DNA of 58,147 nucleotides, taken from assembly GCF_016790145.1 (NCBI RefSeq), contig NZ_JAEUOI010000127.1, positions 1 to 58,147 of the forward strand. Reading direction: 5' to 3'. This document shows positions 8,853 to 17,503 of the stretch, piece by piece. The notes below the pieces were generated by a model. That model worked only from the letters and a program-made list of their open reading frames with translations. It was not told where the DNA came from and made no database searches. Position 1 is the stretch's first letter; every line of letters starts with the position of its first letter. The translations under genes were made by a program, and so were the position numbers. The DNA is from Propionivibrio sp. (GTDB lineage Bacteria > Pseudomonadota > Gammaproteobacteria > Burkholderiales > Rhodocyclaceae).

Positions 8853-9985
8853 ACGTGCAGACGATGCATTCCGTCATGGACCCGATCCGCGTACTGCTTG
8901 TCAGCCCTGCGCCGCGAGCTGGCACCGTACAGTACGCGCACAATCTGGCCTCGCATCTGGGCCGTCGCGGTCATCGCGTGAGCCTGCTCACGGGTGTCGG
9001 CTACGAGCTCGCGGCGTATGCCAGGGATTACACGCCGATCGAGGCGATCGACCGCTTCCGCCCGCGTCCCGTAAGGATGTGGCAACTGTGGCGACACCTG
9101 CGCGAACTACGACCGCAGATCATCCACTACCAGGGCGGCCAGCACCCCGACATGTTCCTGTTGCTCGATATGCTGCTGCGCAAACGCCGGGAAACGCTGG
9201 CGGTCTACACGCCGCAGGATTTGCACTCAAACAGCCGGCGTGCACACCACGACGCCGCCGCCAGGAGCCTGCTGGGGCGAATGAGCTACCTTTTCTTCAA
9301 TTCGGAAGACAACCGCGCTTTCGTTCGCGACCATTGGCGACTGGACGTCTCCCAATCAAGCGTCAAACCGGTTCCCGACCTGATGGATTTCATGCGCCAG
9401 GATGTGTGCCCCGAACCGCCTGCCGTGCCGAATGAAAGGCGCCTGCTGCTGTGCTTTGGACTGATCGAACCGCGCAAGGGTATCGGCTCCCTGCTCGAAG
9501 CCTTCGCCTTGTTACGAAAGCAATGCCCCGATGCGCACCTGGCCGTGGTCGGCAAGGCGCTGATGGACACCGCTCCACTGCACGAGGCGATCGAGCGCCA
9601 CGGCATGGCATCGCATGTCGAACTGGTCGCGCAGTACGTGTCGTTCGAACGCATGGCCGGCTATTTCGAGCGTGCGGAGTGCGTTGTACTGCCCTATGAA
9701 GCGGGCTGGAACAGCGGCGTGATTCCGGTCGCTTACGGTTATCGCAAGCCGGTGGTGGCAACCACCGTGGCCGGGGCCGGTGAGGTGGTGCGCGACGGGC
9801 AGACCGGCTTGCTGGTACCGCCGGCCGACCCGGGTGCTCTGGCCGCCGCGTTGCAGCGCATACTCGACGAGCCGGCATTGCGCGATACGATGCAGCCGCA
9901 CCTGGAACAGGCCGCGAACGATTGCGGTTGGCAGTCCCTGGTCGACGAGACCGAGTCGGTTTACCGTCGATTGCTGGGCGGCTGA
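8849..9985 (+). CDS. Family 4 glycosyltransferase
   Basis: A 378-residue GT-B enzyme of family GT4. The start overlaps rfbG by ATGA. The donor-binding half begins at LLLCFGLIEPRKGIGSLLEA (about residue 197). It carries VVLPYEAGWNSGVIPVAYGY, in which the usual first Glu of the E-x7-E motif is present but the second position is replaced by a non-acidic residue, then TTVAGAGEVVRDGQTGLLVP. The N-terminal half opens with RVLLVSPAPRAGTVQYAHNL. It lies next to the CDP-sugar genes and may transfer the sugar they make, but that is inference. It acts in the cytoplasm. Confidence 0.88.
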   Translation: MNVQTMHSVMDPIRVLLVSPAPRAGTVQYAHNLASHLGRRGHRVSLLTGVGYELAAYARDYTPIEAIDRFRPRPVRMWQLWRHLRELRPQIIHYQGGQHPDMFLLLDMLLRKRRETLAVYTPQDLHSNSRRAHHDAAARSLLGRMSYLFFNSEDNRAFVRDHWRLDVSQSSVKPVPDLMDFMRQDVCPEPPAVPNERRLLLCFGLIEPRKGIGSLLEAFALLRKQCPDAHLAVVGKALMDTAPLHEAIERHGMASHVELVAQYVSFERMAGYFERAECVVLPYEAGWNSGVIPVAYGYRKPVVATTVAGAGEVVRDGQTGLLVPPADPGALAAALQRILDEPALRDTMQPHLEQAANDCGWQSLVDETESVYRRLLGG

Positions 9986-9988
9986 GCG

Positions 9989-10894
9989 ATGAATCTCCTC
10001 CTTGCGCCGCTGGGCCGCACCGATTTGCAGGTATCGCGGCTGGGCTTTGGTTGCTCGACGATTGCCTCGCTGGGTACCCGTTATAGTGCGGCCGAAGTGC
10101 AGGCTACGTTGCTGGCTGCGTTCGATCGCGGTGTGAACTTCTTCGACACGGCCGACGTGTATGGTCAGGGTGACAGCGAGCGCCTGCTCGGACGCCTGTT
10201 CGCCGGACGCCGCGACCGCGTCGTGATCGCCACCAAGGCCGGAATGCGGCTGGCCCACTCGCAGCAGGCGATACGTATTGCCAAGCCGCTGTTGCAACCG
10301 CTGCTGCGCCGCTGGGCTACAGGTCGCGAACGCAGCACCCGCATGCGCCAGGCCAGCGAGCGACAATGTTTCGATCCGGCCTACCTGCGCGCTCGCGTGG
10401 AGCAGAGTCTGAAACGGTTACGCACTGATCGGCTGGATCTGCTGCTGCTGCACAGCCCGCCAGTGGAGGTAGCACAACACGATGAGGTGCTGGCCTTGCT
10501 GCAGTGCTTGCGGCGCGAGGGTAAAGTGCGCGAATTTGGTGTCTCCGTAGCCGAGGTTGCGCACGCTCGTCAATGGGCCATGTGGCCGGGACTGAGCTGT
10601 CTGCAGTTACCGCTGACACCGCGCACCGCAGCCACTGGTGATCCCCTCGCGCTGCCTGCGGAAACGCTGGGCCTTCTGGAAGAGCTGAGCTTACGCGGTA
10701 TTGGCGTGATCGCCCGCGAAGTCTTTGGCGGCGGTCTGTGGGCAAGCGAGCACGGTGATCGGACTAGCGCGCTGAGAGCGTTGTTTGATGCCGCAGGCGT
10801 CTCGGTGGTTCTGGCCGGCATGGGTAGCCGGGAGCACCTCAATGACAACCTGAACGCCTTTGCCGAGGCGTCCTTGCCGGCATTGTCACCATGA
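9989..10894 (+). CDS. Aldo/keto reductase
   Basis: A 301-residue NADPH-dependent (beta/alpha)8 barrel oxidoreductase. The catalytic tetrad is visible: Asp and Tyr in FFDTADVYGQGDSERLLGR, Lys in VVIATKAGMR, and His in DLLLLHSPP. The nucleotide pocket segment GVSVVLAGMGSREHLNDNL is near the C-terminus. It starts four bases after the GT4 stop and overlaps the following GMC oxidoreductase by ATGA, so all three are translated together. In a sugar locus it could reduce a keto-sugar, for instance the product of RfbG or of the GMC enzyme. The substrate cannot be read from sequence. Confidence 0.87.
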   Translation: MNLLLAPLGRTDLQVSRLGFGCSTIASLGTRYSAAEVQATLLAAFDRGVNFFDTADVYGQGDSERLLGRLFAGRRDRVVIATKAGMRLAHSQQAIRIAKPLLQPLLRRWATGRERSTRMRQASERQCFDPAYLRARVEQSLKRLRTDRLDLLLLHSPPVEVAQHDEVLALLQCLRREGKVREFGVSVAEVAHARQWAMWPGLSCLQLPLTPRTAATGDPLALPAETLGLLEELSLRGIGVIAREVFGGGLWASEHGDRTSALRALFDAAGVSVVLAGMGSREHLNDNLNAFAEASLPALSP

Positions 10895-12543
10895 TCGGCA
10901 GCAGCCGCGAAGTTCCTGACGGCAGCGCGCTGCCCTGCGATGTCTGCGTTATCGGTGCTGGTGCAGCCGGCATCGCGCTGGCGCTCGAACTCGAACGCTG
11001 CGGTCGCTCGGTGCTGCTGCTGGAGGCCGGCCGGCAACGCAGCGCTGGCCCGGCGCAGGCGCTCTATCGAGGCGAAATCAACGATCCGCAACGTCACCTG
11101 CCACTCGATCAGGCACGCTACCGCCAACTCGGTGGCACCACCTCGCTGTGGGGCGGTCGTTGCCTTCCCTACGACAGTATCGACTTCGAACCGCGACCCT
11201 GGGTGGCGCACAGTGGCTGGCCGCTGACCCGTACCGAACTCGACCCCTGGTACGCGCGCGCACACCACTATCTGGAATGCGGTGTTTTCGACTACCGCGT
11301 CGACAGCGCACTGGGTGCGGCGGCAGGCGACATGGTGCCTGGTTTCAGCGATGGAGCGATCGACACCGGATCGCTCGAACGCTGGAGCCCGCCGACGCAC
11401 TTCGGCAAAGTGTATCGCAATGCCTTGAAGGCCTCGACGAGCGTGCGGGTCGTGCTCGAAGCGGTGGCGACCAAGCTTCATACCGAAGAAAGCGGTAAGC
11501 GCGTGACCGGCATTGAGGTCAAACACCCTGCCGGAGGGCAGATGTTTCACGTGCAGCCGCGCGAGGTGGTGCTGGCCGGCGGAGGTCTGGAAACAACTCG
11601 GCTGTTGATGAGTTCGCAGCAGGGTGCGCGAGACGGCATCGGCAATGACTCGGGCTGGCTCGGACGCGGCTACATGTCGCACATTCACGGCATCATCGCG
11701 CGCGCCAGGTTTACACCTGATGCGCCGGTGGTGTCGGCCTACGAACTGGACGCACAGGGGGTCTATGTGCGGCGCCGGCTGTGGATTTCCGAACGCACAC
11801 AGCGCGAACTGGAATTGCTCAACATTTACATGTTGCTTGACCGTCCGCTACTCGACGATCCGGGCCACGGTAGTGCAGTACTGTCTGCCGCCTTCCTGGC
11901 GAAGAAGCTCTTCCAGCGTGGCCGTGACGACACCCTGGGCAGCGGCAAGTACGCGCTCTACTGGTCTCACTTGCGCAACGTGCTGGCCGGCTCGCCCGAG
12001 GTCGTCTCCTTTCTGCCGCCATTCGCGCGCAGCCGCTTTCTTCAGAAGCGTCGCCTGCCGTCGATGGTGATCGAGAACAAAACGAACGAATTTCACCTCT
12101 TCTACCAGAGCGAGCAGGTGCCGCACGCCGACGCCGGGCTGCACCTGTCGGAGCGCCGTGATGCGCTCGGCCAGCGCCAATTGCACCTGGAGTTCAAGGT
12201 GCAGCCGCAAGACATCGACTCGGTCTGGCGCGCCCACCAGTTGCTCGACCGCGAGTTGCGCGCCCAAGGCCGGGGCGAACTCGTATTCGAGCCCGATGCT
12301 CTGGAGAAACTCGCGCAATCCAAGGCGGTACTCGGCCACCACCTGGGTACCACGCGCATGGCCGCAGACGCAGCTCATGGTGTGGTCGATGCCGACTGCC
12401 GCGTACACGGGATGTACAACCTGCATCTCGCCAGTGCATCAGTGCTGCCCACCAGCAGCCACGCCAATCCGACCTTGACCGTGGTCGCGCTGGCTTTGCG
12501 CCTGGCACATTCATTAAAAGCTGGCAACATGCCGCTAGTGTAG
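10891..12543 (+). CDS. GMC-family FAD-dependent oxidoreductase
   Basis: A 550-residue flavoprotein. The FAD-binding motif CVIGAGAAGIALALELER sits at about residues 18-35 and ends the first strand in LLLEAG. LGGTTSLWGGRCLPYDSIDF is the GMC signature around the flavin. The C-terminal GMC domain has HHLGTTRMAADAAHGVVDAD and a closing NPTLTVVALALRLAH, where the His and Asn expected for substrate oxidation can be placed (ASVLPTSSHANPT). No signal peptide is seen, so it is probably cytoplasmic. Members of the family oxidise alcohols or sugar hydroxyls. Its tight coupling to an aldo/keto reductase and a glycosyltransferase suggests that it modifies a sugar or glycolipid of this locus. It is the last intact gene before the IS630/GT2 scar. 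Confidence 0.87.
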   Translation: MIGSSREVPDGSALPCDVCVIGAGAAGIALALELERCGRSVLLLEAGRQRSAGPAQALYRGEINDPQRHLPLDQARYRQLGGTTSLWGGRCLPYDSIDFEPRPWVAHSGWPLTRTELDPWYARAHHYLECGVFDYRVDSALGAAAGDMVPGFSDGAIDTGSLERWSPPTHFGKVYRNALKASTSVRVVLEAVATKLHTEESGKRVTGIEVKHPAGGQMFHVQPREVVLAGGGLETTRLLMSSQQGARDGIGNDSGWLGRGYMSHIHGIIARARFTPDAPVVSAYELDAQGVYVRRRLWISERTQRELELLNIYMLLDRPLLDDPGHGSAVLSAAFLAKKLFQRGRDDTLGSGKYALYWSHLRNVLAGSPEVVSFLPPFARSRFLQKRRLPSMVIENKTNEFHLFYQSEQVPHADAGLHLSERRDALGQRQLHLEFKVQPQDIDSVWRAHQLLDRELRAQGRGELVFEPDALEKLAQSKAVLGHHLGTTRMAADAAHGVVDADCRVHGMYNLHLASASVLPTSSHANPTLTVVALALRLAHSLKAGNMPLV

Positions 12544-12559
12544 TATTACATTCTGTTCA

Positions 12560-12806
12560 CAACTGATTGAGACTGGCGTATTTCATGACATCAACTAAGG
12601 GTAGCCTGCGTCCGGCAAGCGGCGTTGATCGAAGGGCGCTTTTGAACGCTCTTGAGCTAGTTGCGTGCAGTCGTGTTATTGGGACAGTAGTTGGCCAGCG
12701 CATGGCGCTTGAGTCAGGCCCGCAGGTCCTCGACTGGGTTCATGTCGGGCGCGTACGGTGGCCGGAATACGATTTGAATGTGCCAAATCAAGCGGTCCGT
12801 AATCAC
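12560..12806 (-). pseudogene. Decayed C-terminal end of an IS630-family transposase
   Basis: On the minus strand, reading from about 12,806 down, the translation gives HIQIVFRPPYAPDMNPVED, which matches the conserved PPYAPDLNPVE block of IS630-type DDE transposases, including the last catalytic Glu. The next part, LKRHALANYCPNN then TTARN then LKSVQKRPSI, also follows the family's C-terminal region. It is broken by in-frame stops at 12,714-12,716 and 12,657-12,659 and seems to lack about five residues after CPNN. The N-terminal two thirds are absent. The remnant abuts the GT2 stub, so it probably marks an old insertion with later deletion. Confidence 0.75.
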
Positions 12807-13016
12807 TTCGATGTGGAGATGCCGATCCAGTTGCACGTCGGCGGCCTGTGCGCGCACGAAGTGCCGATCCCAACTCTATATGGCAACTAGTCGAAGTACA
12901 TCAACATGTGGCACACGGGGCTCATGATCCTCGGCATCTCAACCGCGTACTTGCTGCACCGGGTGCGTCTACGGTGCGACGACAAGTTTGTTTCTCTGGT
13001 ACCGGTAAGAGGCTGA
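12802..13016 (+). pseudogene. C-terminal stub of a family 2 glycosyltransferase
   Basis: The + strand reads NHFDVEMPIQLHVGGL, then EVPIPTLYGN, a TAG stop at 12,888-12,890, and then in the same frame KYINMWHTGLMILGIS and YLLHRVRLRCDDKF up to TGA at 13,014. The matching part of the intact glycosyltransferase at 12-767 reads YHFDVEILIQCRVFGL, EVPIPTHYGD, NVWRTGFSILAILG and EYLLHRLGLRR. About 70 codons of the C-terminus therefore survive, with one in-frame stop and no catalytic domain. An open frame from 12,567 to 12,890 joins this stub to the antisense of the transposase remnant and is not a real gene. Confidence 0.8.
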
Positions 13017-13017
13017 C

Positions 13018-14238
13018 ATGCGGGCTAATTGGCGGAGTTGGCTGGCGAACGGCGCGCTTATGCTGATGTCGTGCGTGGTCGGGCTCGCGCTAGTGGAGTT
13101 CGGTTCGCGGCTCCTGCTATTGAAGAAGGGGGCTTACCAAAGCCAGTTCCGCGTGGTCGCCGCACCTTACGGCGTCTATGACCGCAAGGTCGGCGTGAGC
13201 TATCTGCCCGACACTGCGTTCAGCCCGGTCGTGGTTACCGATGGGGCAGTCACGGCGTGTATGGGCGAGGTGTCGCGTGCGAACCGCGATGGTCTGCGCG
13301 GTCGCACGACCCTTAATGAATACGCGCGCGCGGCGGTCCGGATTGCGGTCATTGGGGACAGCTTTTCCCACTGGCGCCGCGAGGGTCTGACTTGGCCCGA
13401 CCTGTTCCAGGATCGACTGGCACAGAGCCTTGGTCGCAGTGTAGCCGTTCTGAACTACGGCGCCGGCGGCTACGGTGTGCTGCAAATGATCGACCTCGCC
13501 GTCGAGGTGGCCGAGCAGCAACGCCCTGACGCCATCGTGATCGCCTTCATCACCGACGACCTGACCCGGGCCCGCTGGTGGAATCGCATCGAGACCATCG
13601 ACGGCGTCGTGCGACCGATGATCCTGCCCGAGGCTGAAGGCGTCGACCTGGCGCAGGCCCGCGACCAATACCTGGTACATCCCGCGGCCACCGATGCCTG
13701 GTGCCGCGCGCAACTGGGCCAACCGCCGACGCCCGAACTGACGGCCATCGTCGCGCAGTATCGGTTGGTGCACGACGCGCTCTGGCGGGCCCACGGTCGA
13801 CGTCCGCCGTCGTTCTGGGATCTGCACGGGTCCGTGGTCTTCAATAAGATCACCACGGGGGTCGCGATCGACCCGCTGATGTATTCGCTACCGCGGATCC
13901 GGTTCTCATCGTTTATGGAAGACGCCCGCTTCGCCGCCGACGTGGCGCGGCTGAGGGTGTCCGGTGTGCACATCGTGCTCGTGCACTTGCCGAACGCGGC
14001 CGAACTGGCGGCGGGCAGGCTATCCCTGTCGCGTACCGAATCTGCGCTCTGGCGCAGCCTTGAAGAGGGCCTCGGTACGGCGGTGCGTGTGACATCAGGC
14101 GTCGTCGCGCCGGAAGCTGTGCCTGCCGGCCTCTCCCTGCTGCCGTTGGATCCGCATCCGAGCCCTGCGGGCCTGCGCTTTTATGGGGAACAGGTCGCGG
14201 AACGCTTTCTCGAACAGCCTCGCGGCCAGGCCAAGTGA
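13018..14238 (+). CDS. SGNH/GDSL hydrolase-like membrane-anchored protein
   Basis: A 406-residue protein with an N-terminal membrane anchor (about residues 10-35, LMLMSCVVGLALVEF) and a periplasmic SGNH-type domain. IAVIGDSFSHW carries the nucleophile Ser of block I. NYGAGGYGVLQMIDLA matches the Gly block and FITDD the third block. DPHPSPAGLRFYGEQVAERF near the C-terminus supplies the Asp-x-x-His-like catalytic pair, here written as D-P-H. Proteins of this kind add or remove acyl groups on extracellular glycans, so it may O-acetylate or deacetylate the polysaccharide. The ATG at 13,018 follows the stub's TGA directly and has no good Shine-Dalgarno sequence, so after the rearrangement it may be expressed by read-through from upstream. 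Confidence 0.7.
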   Translation: MRANWRSWLANGALMLMSCVVGLALVEFGSRLLLLKKGAYQSQFRVVAAPYGVYDRKVGVSYLPDTAFSPVVVTDGAVTACMGEVSRANRDGLRGRTTLNEYARAAVRIAVIGDSFSHWRREGLTWPDLFQDRLAQSLGRSVAVLNYGAGGYGVLQMIDLAVEVAEQQRPDAIVIAFITDDLTRARWWNRIETIDGVVRPMILPEAEGVDLAQARDQYLVHPAATDAWCRAQLGQPPTPELTAIVAQYRLVHDALWRAHGRRPPSFWDLHGSVVFNKITTGVAIDPLMYSLPRIRFSSFMEDARFAADVARLRVSGVHIVLVHLPNAAELAAGRLSLSRTESALWRSLEEGLGTAVRVTSGVVAPEAVPAGLSLLPLDPHPSPAGLRFYGEQVAERFLEQPRGQAK

Positions 14239-14362
14239 ACTGCACATCCGCCGCCCCGCACCGCTTCAGCCTCAAGCGCGAGCGCGAGAAAGTTAATCAT
14301 TTCGTCGTCGGATTGCCCAAACGAGCGGCTCAATGAGAATGGTGCTCTCCCGTGGCTTTCCC

Positions 14363-15097
14363 TTACTCGGACTGGATGCCTTCAGTTGCCGCATTCAAGC
14401 GGTTACGCCGGGTAACTGGACTGGTTACCTTTTTCTGGTCGAACCTGTCCAGAAAACGATGAGCGTACTCAACTGTGAGCGCTTTTTTGCATCGCAGAAT
14501 GATCAGTACAGTGAACAACACGATCTGGAAGTCCATGCTCAGTGAATAGTGACAGTTAACTATGTGGCAGTAACGCGCTTCTATTTCCAGCCGTGCGGCG
14601 TCAGAAAGGATATCGCGACCGATTATTTGCGCCAATCCCGTGAGCCCGGCGGGTGAGTCAAAACGCTCCTCAGTGTTCGGATAAATTTCCTTCAGCGAAG
14701 AGATCACGTCTTCAGGCAGCGGGCGGTTGCCGACGATCGAAAGTGTGCCGGTGATCACCTGCAGCATTTGCGGCAGTTCGGTGAACTGACATCGTTCAAA
14801 GATGCGACCGATCGGCGTGTACAGAGGCGAGTCGATCGGTGTGTTCAGGAAACGCTGTTTACTGACGGGCACGGCGACACGGTTGTAGATTTTGTCCGCA
14901 TCACGCACCATGGCACGAAACTTCAGAACGCGCGCCTGCCGAGTGCCGTGAATGCGGCGCAGGGACGCGTAAAATACCGGTCGTCCCTCAAAAAGCAATT
15001 GGACGATTGCGCAGACGATGAGTGAAGTCAGCCAGACCGGTGCAGATGCGAAGCAAAAGACCAAGTCGAATATACGCTTTTTAATGGATGTTTTCAT
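14363..15097 (-). CDS. Initiating bacterial sugar transferase (WcaJ/EpsL-type polyprenyl-P glycosyl-1-P transferase)
   Basis: A 244-residue member of the bacterial sugar transferase family, which moves a sugar-1-phosphate onto undecaprenyl phosphate to start a repeat unit. One N-terminal membrane helix (about residues 8-35) is followed by VLKFRAMVRDAD, FTELPQMLQVITGTLSIVGN-RPLP and DSPAGLTGLAQIIGRD, the signature blocks of the catalytic domain. The long form with four extra N-terminal helices is absent, so it is the short type. It starts with an ATGA overlap on the SDR-like gene upstream. The tail after about residue 215 is polar and variable. Confidence 0.9.
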   Translation of the reverse strand: MKTSIKKRIFDLVFCFASAPVWLTSLIVCAIVQLLFEGRPVFYASLRRIHGTRQARVLKFRAMVRDADKIYNRVAVPVSKQRFLNTPIDSPLYTPIGRIFERCQFTELPQMLQVITGTLSIVGNRPLPEDVISSLKEIYPNTEERFDSPAGLTGLAQIIGRDILSDAARLEIEARYCHIVNCHYSLSMDFQIVLFTVLIILRCKKALTVEYAHRFLDRFDQKKVTSPVTRRNRLNAATEGIQSE

Positions 15098-15837
15098 GCC
15101 CGTGCATCTCCATCACGTTGTGAAAGTGAGATCGCCCGCAGTCGGCCAGTGAGAACGATTGCCCCCAGGCGCAGACAGCGCAGGGCAAGCCAAAGTCGCG
15201 CGTCGATGCCAACGAGGCAGTTTTGAGCGCGCTCACCAGCGGAAACTTGAAGCAGTTTCCGCGCCAGGGTGCTATAGCGGGTCGAGGCAGAACTTATCGA
15301 CAGACCCGACGACGGCACCAGGCGGCCGGCATAAAGAACTGACAGACGAGCGTCCGGTCGGCTGGCAATCATCCGGGCGAGCACGCTTTCCACCAGGTTC
15401 TTGAACCCACCGTAGTAGCAGCGGTCGCGACCGGGAGCCAGCGCCAGGACAGTCGAAACAAGTATCACGTGTATGCGACCAGAGCAGCAGCAGATTACTC
15501 TGGCAAGCGTCGCAAGGTCGCGTTCGAGCGCAGCAGCGTCAGACTCGAAACTGGGTCGCGTTGGATGCACAGGTCCGAGTGCGCAGATTGCCAAGCAGGT
15601 TTCGGGTGACGCTGGCAAGTTGGTCAGATCCTGAAAGTCACCGAGCACTGCCACACCCGGGAAACGTTGTGCAAAGGTGCTGGCATCCGCAGTCGAGCGA
15701 GCCAGCAACAAGACTGGATTGCCGGTGCGACGAATCTCGGACATCAGCGCGTCCCCAAGCCGGGTTTTGCCGCCGACGACGAGCATGAGCGGCTTGTGGG
15801 ATAGCTGCAATGACGCAGCAGCGGACCTGCTAGGCAT
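15094..15837 (-). CDS. Atypical SDR-like NAD(P)-binding protein of the polysaccharide locus
   Basis: A 247-residue protein with the start at 15,837, which overlaps the upstream glycosyltransferase stop by 8 bases; a longer frame to 15,933 would sit inside that gene. LMLVVGGKTRLGDALMSEIR looks like a first Rossmann strand with a modified glycine motif (GGKTRLG), and CYYGGFKNLVE gives a Tyr-x3-Lys pair as in short-chain dehydrogenases. VILVSTVLAL fits the strand that carries the catalytic Ser/Thr. The sequence is otherwise not recognised. It sits between a GT2 and the initiating sugar transferase and could be a sugar-nucleotide reductase or epimerase; no reaction can be assigned. Confidence 0.6.
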   Translation of the reverse strand: MPSRSAAASLQLSHKPLMLVVGGKTRLGDALMSEIRRTGNPVLLLARSTADASTFAQRFPGVAVLGDFQDLTNLPASPETCLAICALGPVHPTRPSFESDAAALERDLATLARVICCCSGRIHVILVSTVLALAPGRDRCYYGGFKNLVESVLARMIASRPDARLSVLYAGRLVPSSGLSISSASTRYSTLARKLLQVSAGERAQNCLVGIDARLWLALRCLRLGAIVLTGRLRAISLSQRDGDARA

Positions 15838-16873
15838 GAGCGCCTTCCGCCTTCTTGCCGCCGATAACGTAGTCTTCAATGTTTCCAAACAGACCGAGGA
15901 ACGTTCCCCACCCGATTGACGTGGCCTGGACAATCAGGAAAATTGGCGCGAGCAATCTCAGCAAAAGCGAACCGTTCATTCGCAGCACAAAGGGAATCGT
16001 GCTGCAGAACAGAACCAGCCAGGCGATTATCGCAGCGACACCGGCCCATGAAGGACCGGCTATAGCCAGAAGCGTAAGCAAGGGGGCCAGGCCGGCGAGC
16101 AGGATCTGAAGCTTCAGCGTTTGCGGAGTGTAGCTGTCACGTACAAGTTTGGCGGGATAACGTTTGAAGATCAGTGTGCGCCAGTACCCGCGACCGATCT
16201 TTTTTTTGATGTATTCCCCCCAGGTCGCAGGATGCTGATGATAGACGAGTCCTTTTGGGGCGAAGACAATTCGATGTCCATGTTTTGCGAGTCGGTACGA
16301 CAACTCGAGATCGTCGCCGTTGTTCGGGATTCGTTCGTCGAATCCCTGGGTGGCGAGAAATGCAGTTCGGCGCACGGCGCACGAATGCGTAAATGCGATA
16401 TCAATAAATCGGTGTCTGACCACATAGCGGTAACGATCTTCGAATTCCGTCTGCGCCAGCCGGGCAACGGAACTCTTCTGCTTGGTCAGGTAGCCGCCAG
16501 CCACCGCCTGGACTTCAGGGTCTGCGAGAGGTTTCATCATCTCCTCGACCCAGGTTAGCGTCGGTTCGCAATCCGCATCGGTGAACAGGACAACCTCGCC
16601 CAGTGCTTCCTGGACTCCTCGGTTGCGAGCCGCCCCGGCACCGCCCCAGGTCTTTCGGATCAGGCGCAAGCTGGGTGACGAGCCATGCTGCGCCCATGCG
16701 CCTATTTCCGCTTCTACCAGGGACGGTGTGTGATCGGTGGATTCATCGTCGATGACAATCACTTCCAGCTTGTCGCTCGGATAGCTCTGCTGGCGCAATG
16801 CTGTCAGACAGTCTGGCAGCACGCTTACGCCATTTCGGACAGGGATGATGACAGTGACAGTTGGTTGGTTCAT
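15830..16873 (-). CDS. Family 2 glycosyltransferase with C-terminal membrane helices
   Basis: A 347-residue enzyme. The N-terminal GT-A domain opens with VTVIIPVRNG and has VIVIDDESTDHT and the metal motif LFTDADCEP near residue 95. NNGDDLELSYRL is the acceptor-side ED-like motif. Three to four hydrophobic segments in the last 110 residues (ILLAGLAPLLTLLAIAG, AAIIAWLVLFCSTIPFVL, LLAPIFLIVQATSIGWG) anchor it in the membrane. It is the first gene of a minus-strand trio. A GGAG-like site (GTGGAGTCAGG) lies just before the ATG. The sugar is unknown. Confidence 0.88.
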   Translation of the reverse strand: MNQPTVTVIIPVRNGVSVLPDCLTALRQQSYPSDKLEVIVIDDESTDHTPSLVEAEIGAWAQHGSSPSLRLIRKTWGGAGAARNRGVQEALGEVVLFTDADCEPTLTWVEEMMKPLADPEVQAVAGGYLTKQKSSVARLAQTEFEDRYRYVVRHRFIDIAFTHSCAVRRTAFLATQGFDERIPNNGDDLELSYRLAKHGHRIVFAPKGLVYHQHPATWGEYIKKKIGRGYWRTLIFKRYPAKLVRDSYTPQTLKLQILLAGLAPLLTLLAIAGPSWAGVAAIIAWLVLFCSTIPFVLRMNGSLLLRLLAPIFLIVQATSIGWGTFLGLFGNIEDYVIGGKKAEGAHA

Positions 16874-17503
16874 CCTGACTCCACTAGAGTTTATGGCAAT
16901 CGATAAAGGTGGCGTACTCCCTTCCAGTTATCCGCACTTGATCTTGGCCGATTATCAAGTTATCGGCAATGATCCGAATGGACTAATCGGAAGGGAATTT
17001 CAGAGCCCATTAGTTCTTTTGGACTATATGGAAAGCTAAGTTTTCTGTCAGGTCTGAGCCTTCATTTTGAAGGCTGGTATGTTCAGATAAGCTCGTGCAC
17101 TCAGATTCAACAGCTTTTCGACATTCCCAATTTGATGAAGTTGCAGTTGATTGATGCGATTTGGGGAATTGGCCAGTGCAATAAATCTCGCGGCTCGAGC
17201 CACTTGCAATTGACCCCAGCGTAAGCGGCTGAACGTTGCACTATCAGAATCAATGTACACCAGGCATTGTGCAGGACGCAGCCCCGATCAAGGTGCCGAC
17301 GAGCGTTCACAACTTACGCTTAGGTGGCCGGTGAGCAGTCCGATTGCGAAATCCTGGAACATATCCCCGGTTGACCGCGTCTGACAGGCACACATATACT
17401 TCCGCCGGACCTGCTGGATATGCCAGCCCAACCCGATGCCCGCCGTAGTCTTGCGAGCGGCGCGCTTTTTCCAACCGAGAATCCCCTTGAGAAGGATTAT
17501 TTC
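16874..17503 (+). other. 630-base divergent intergenic region
   Basis: This stretch separates the minus-strand trio ending at 16,873 from the plus-strand epimerase at 17,504. It is less GC-rich than its neighbours and must hold the divergent promoters of both groups. One minus-strand frame (17,048-17,260, GTG start, 70 codons) contains RFIALANSPNRINQLQLHQI and LLNLSARAYL and reads like possible protein, but I recognise no family and see no good ribosome-binding site. No clear promoter consensus or repeat stands out. Confidence 0.5.

Noticed and set aside
12567-12890. A 107-codon + strand ORF
   Set aside because: It joins the antisense of the IS630 remnant to the GT2 stub and ends at the stub's in-frame stop; it is not one gene.
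17048-17260. A 70-codon minus-strand ORF in the divergent gap
   Set aside because: It reads somewhat like protein but has no ribosome-binding site or recognised family; kept only as a note in the gap entry.
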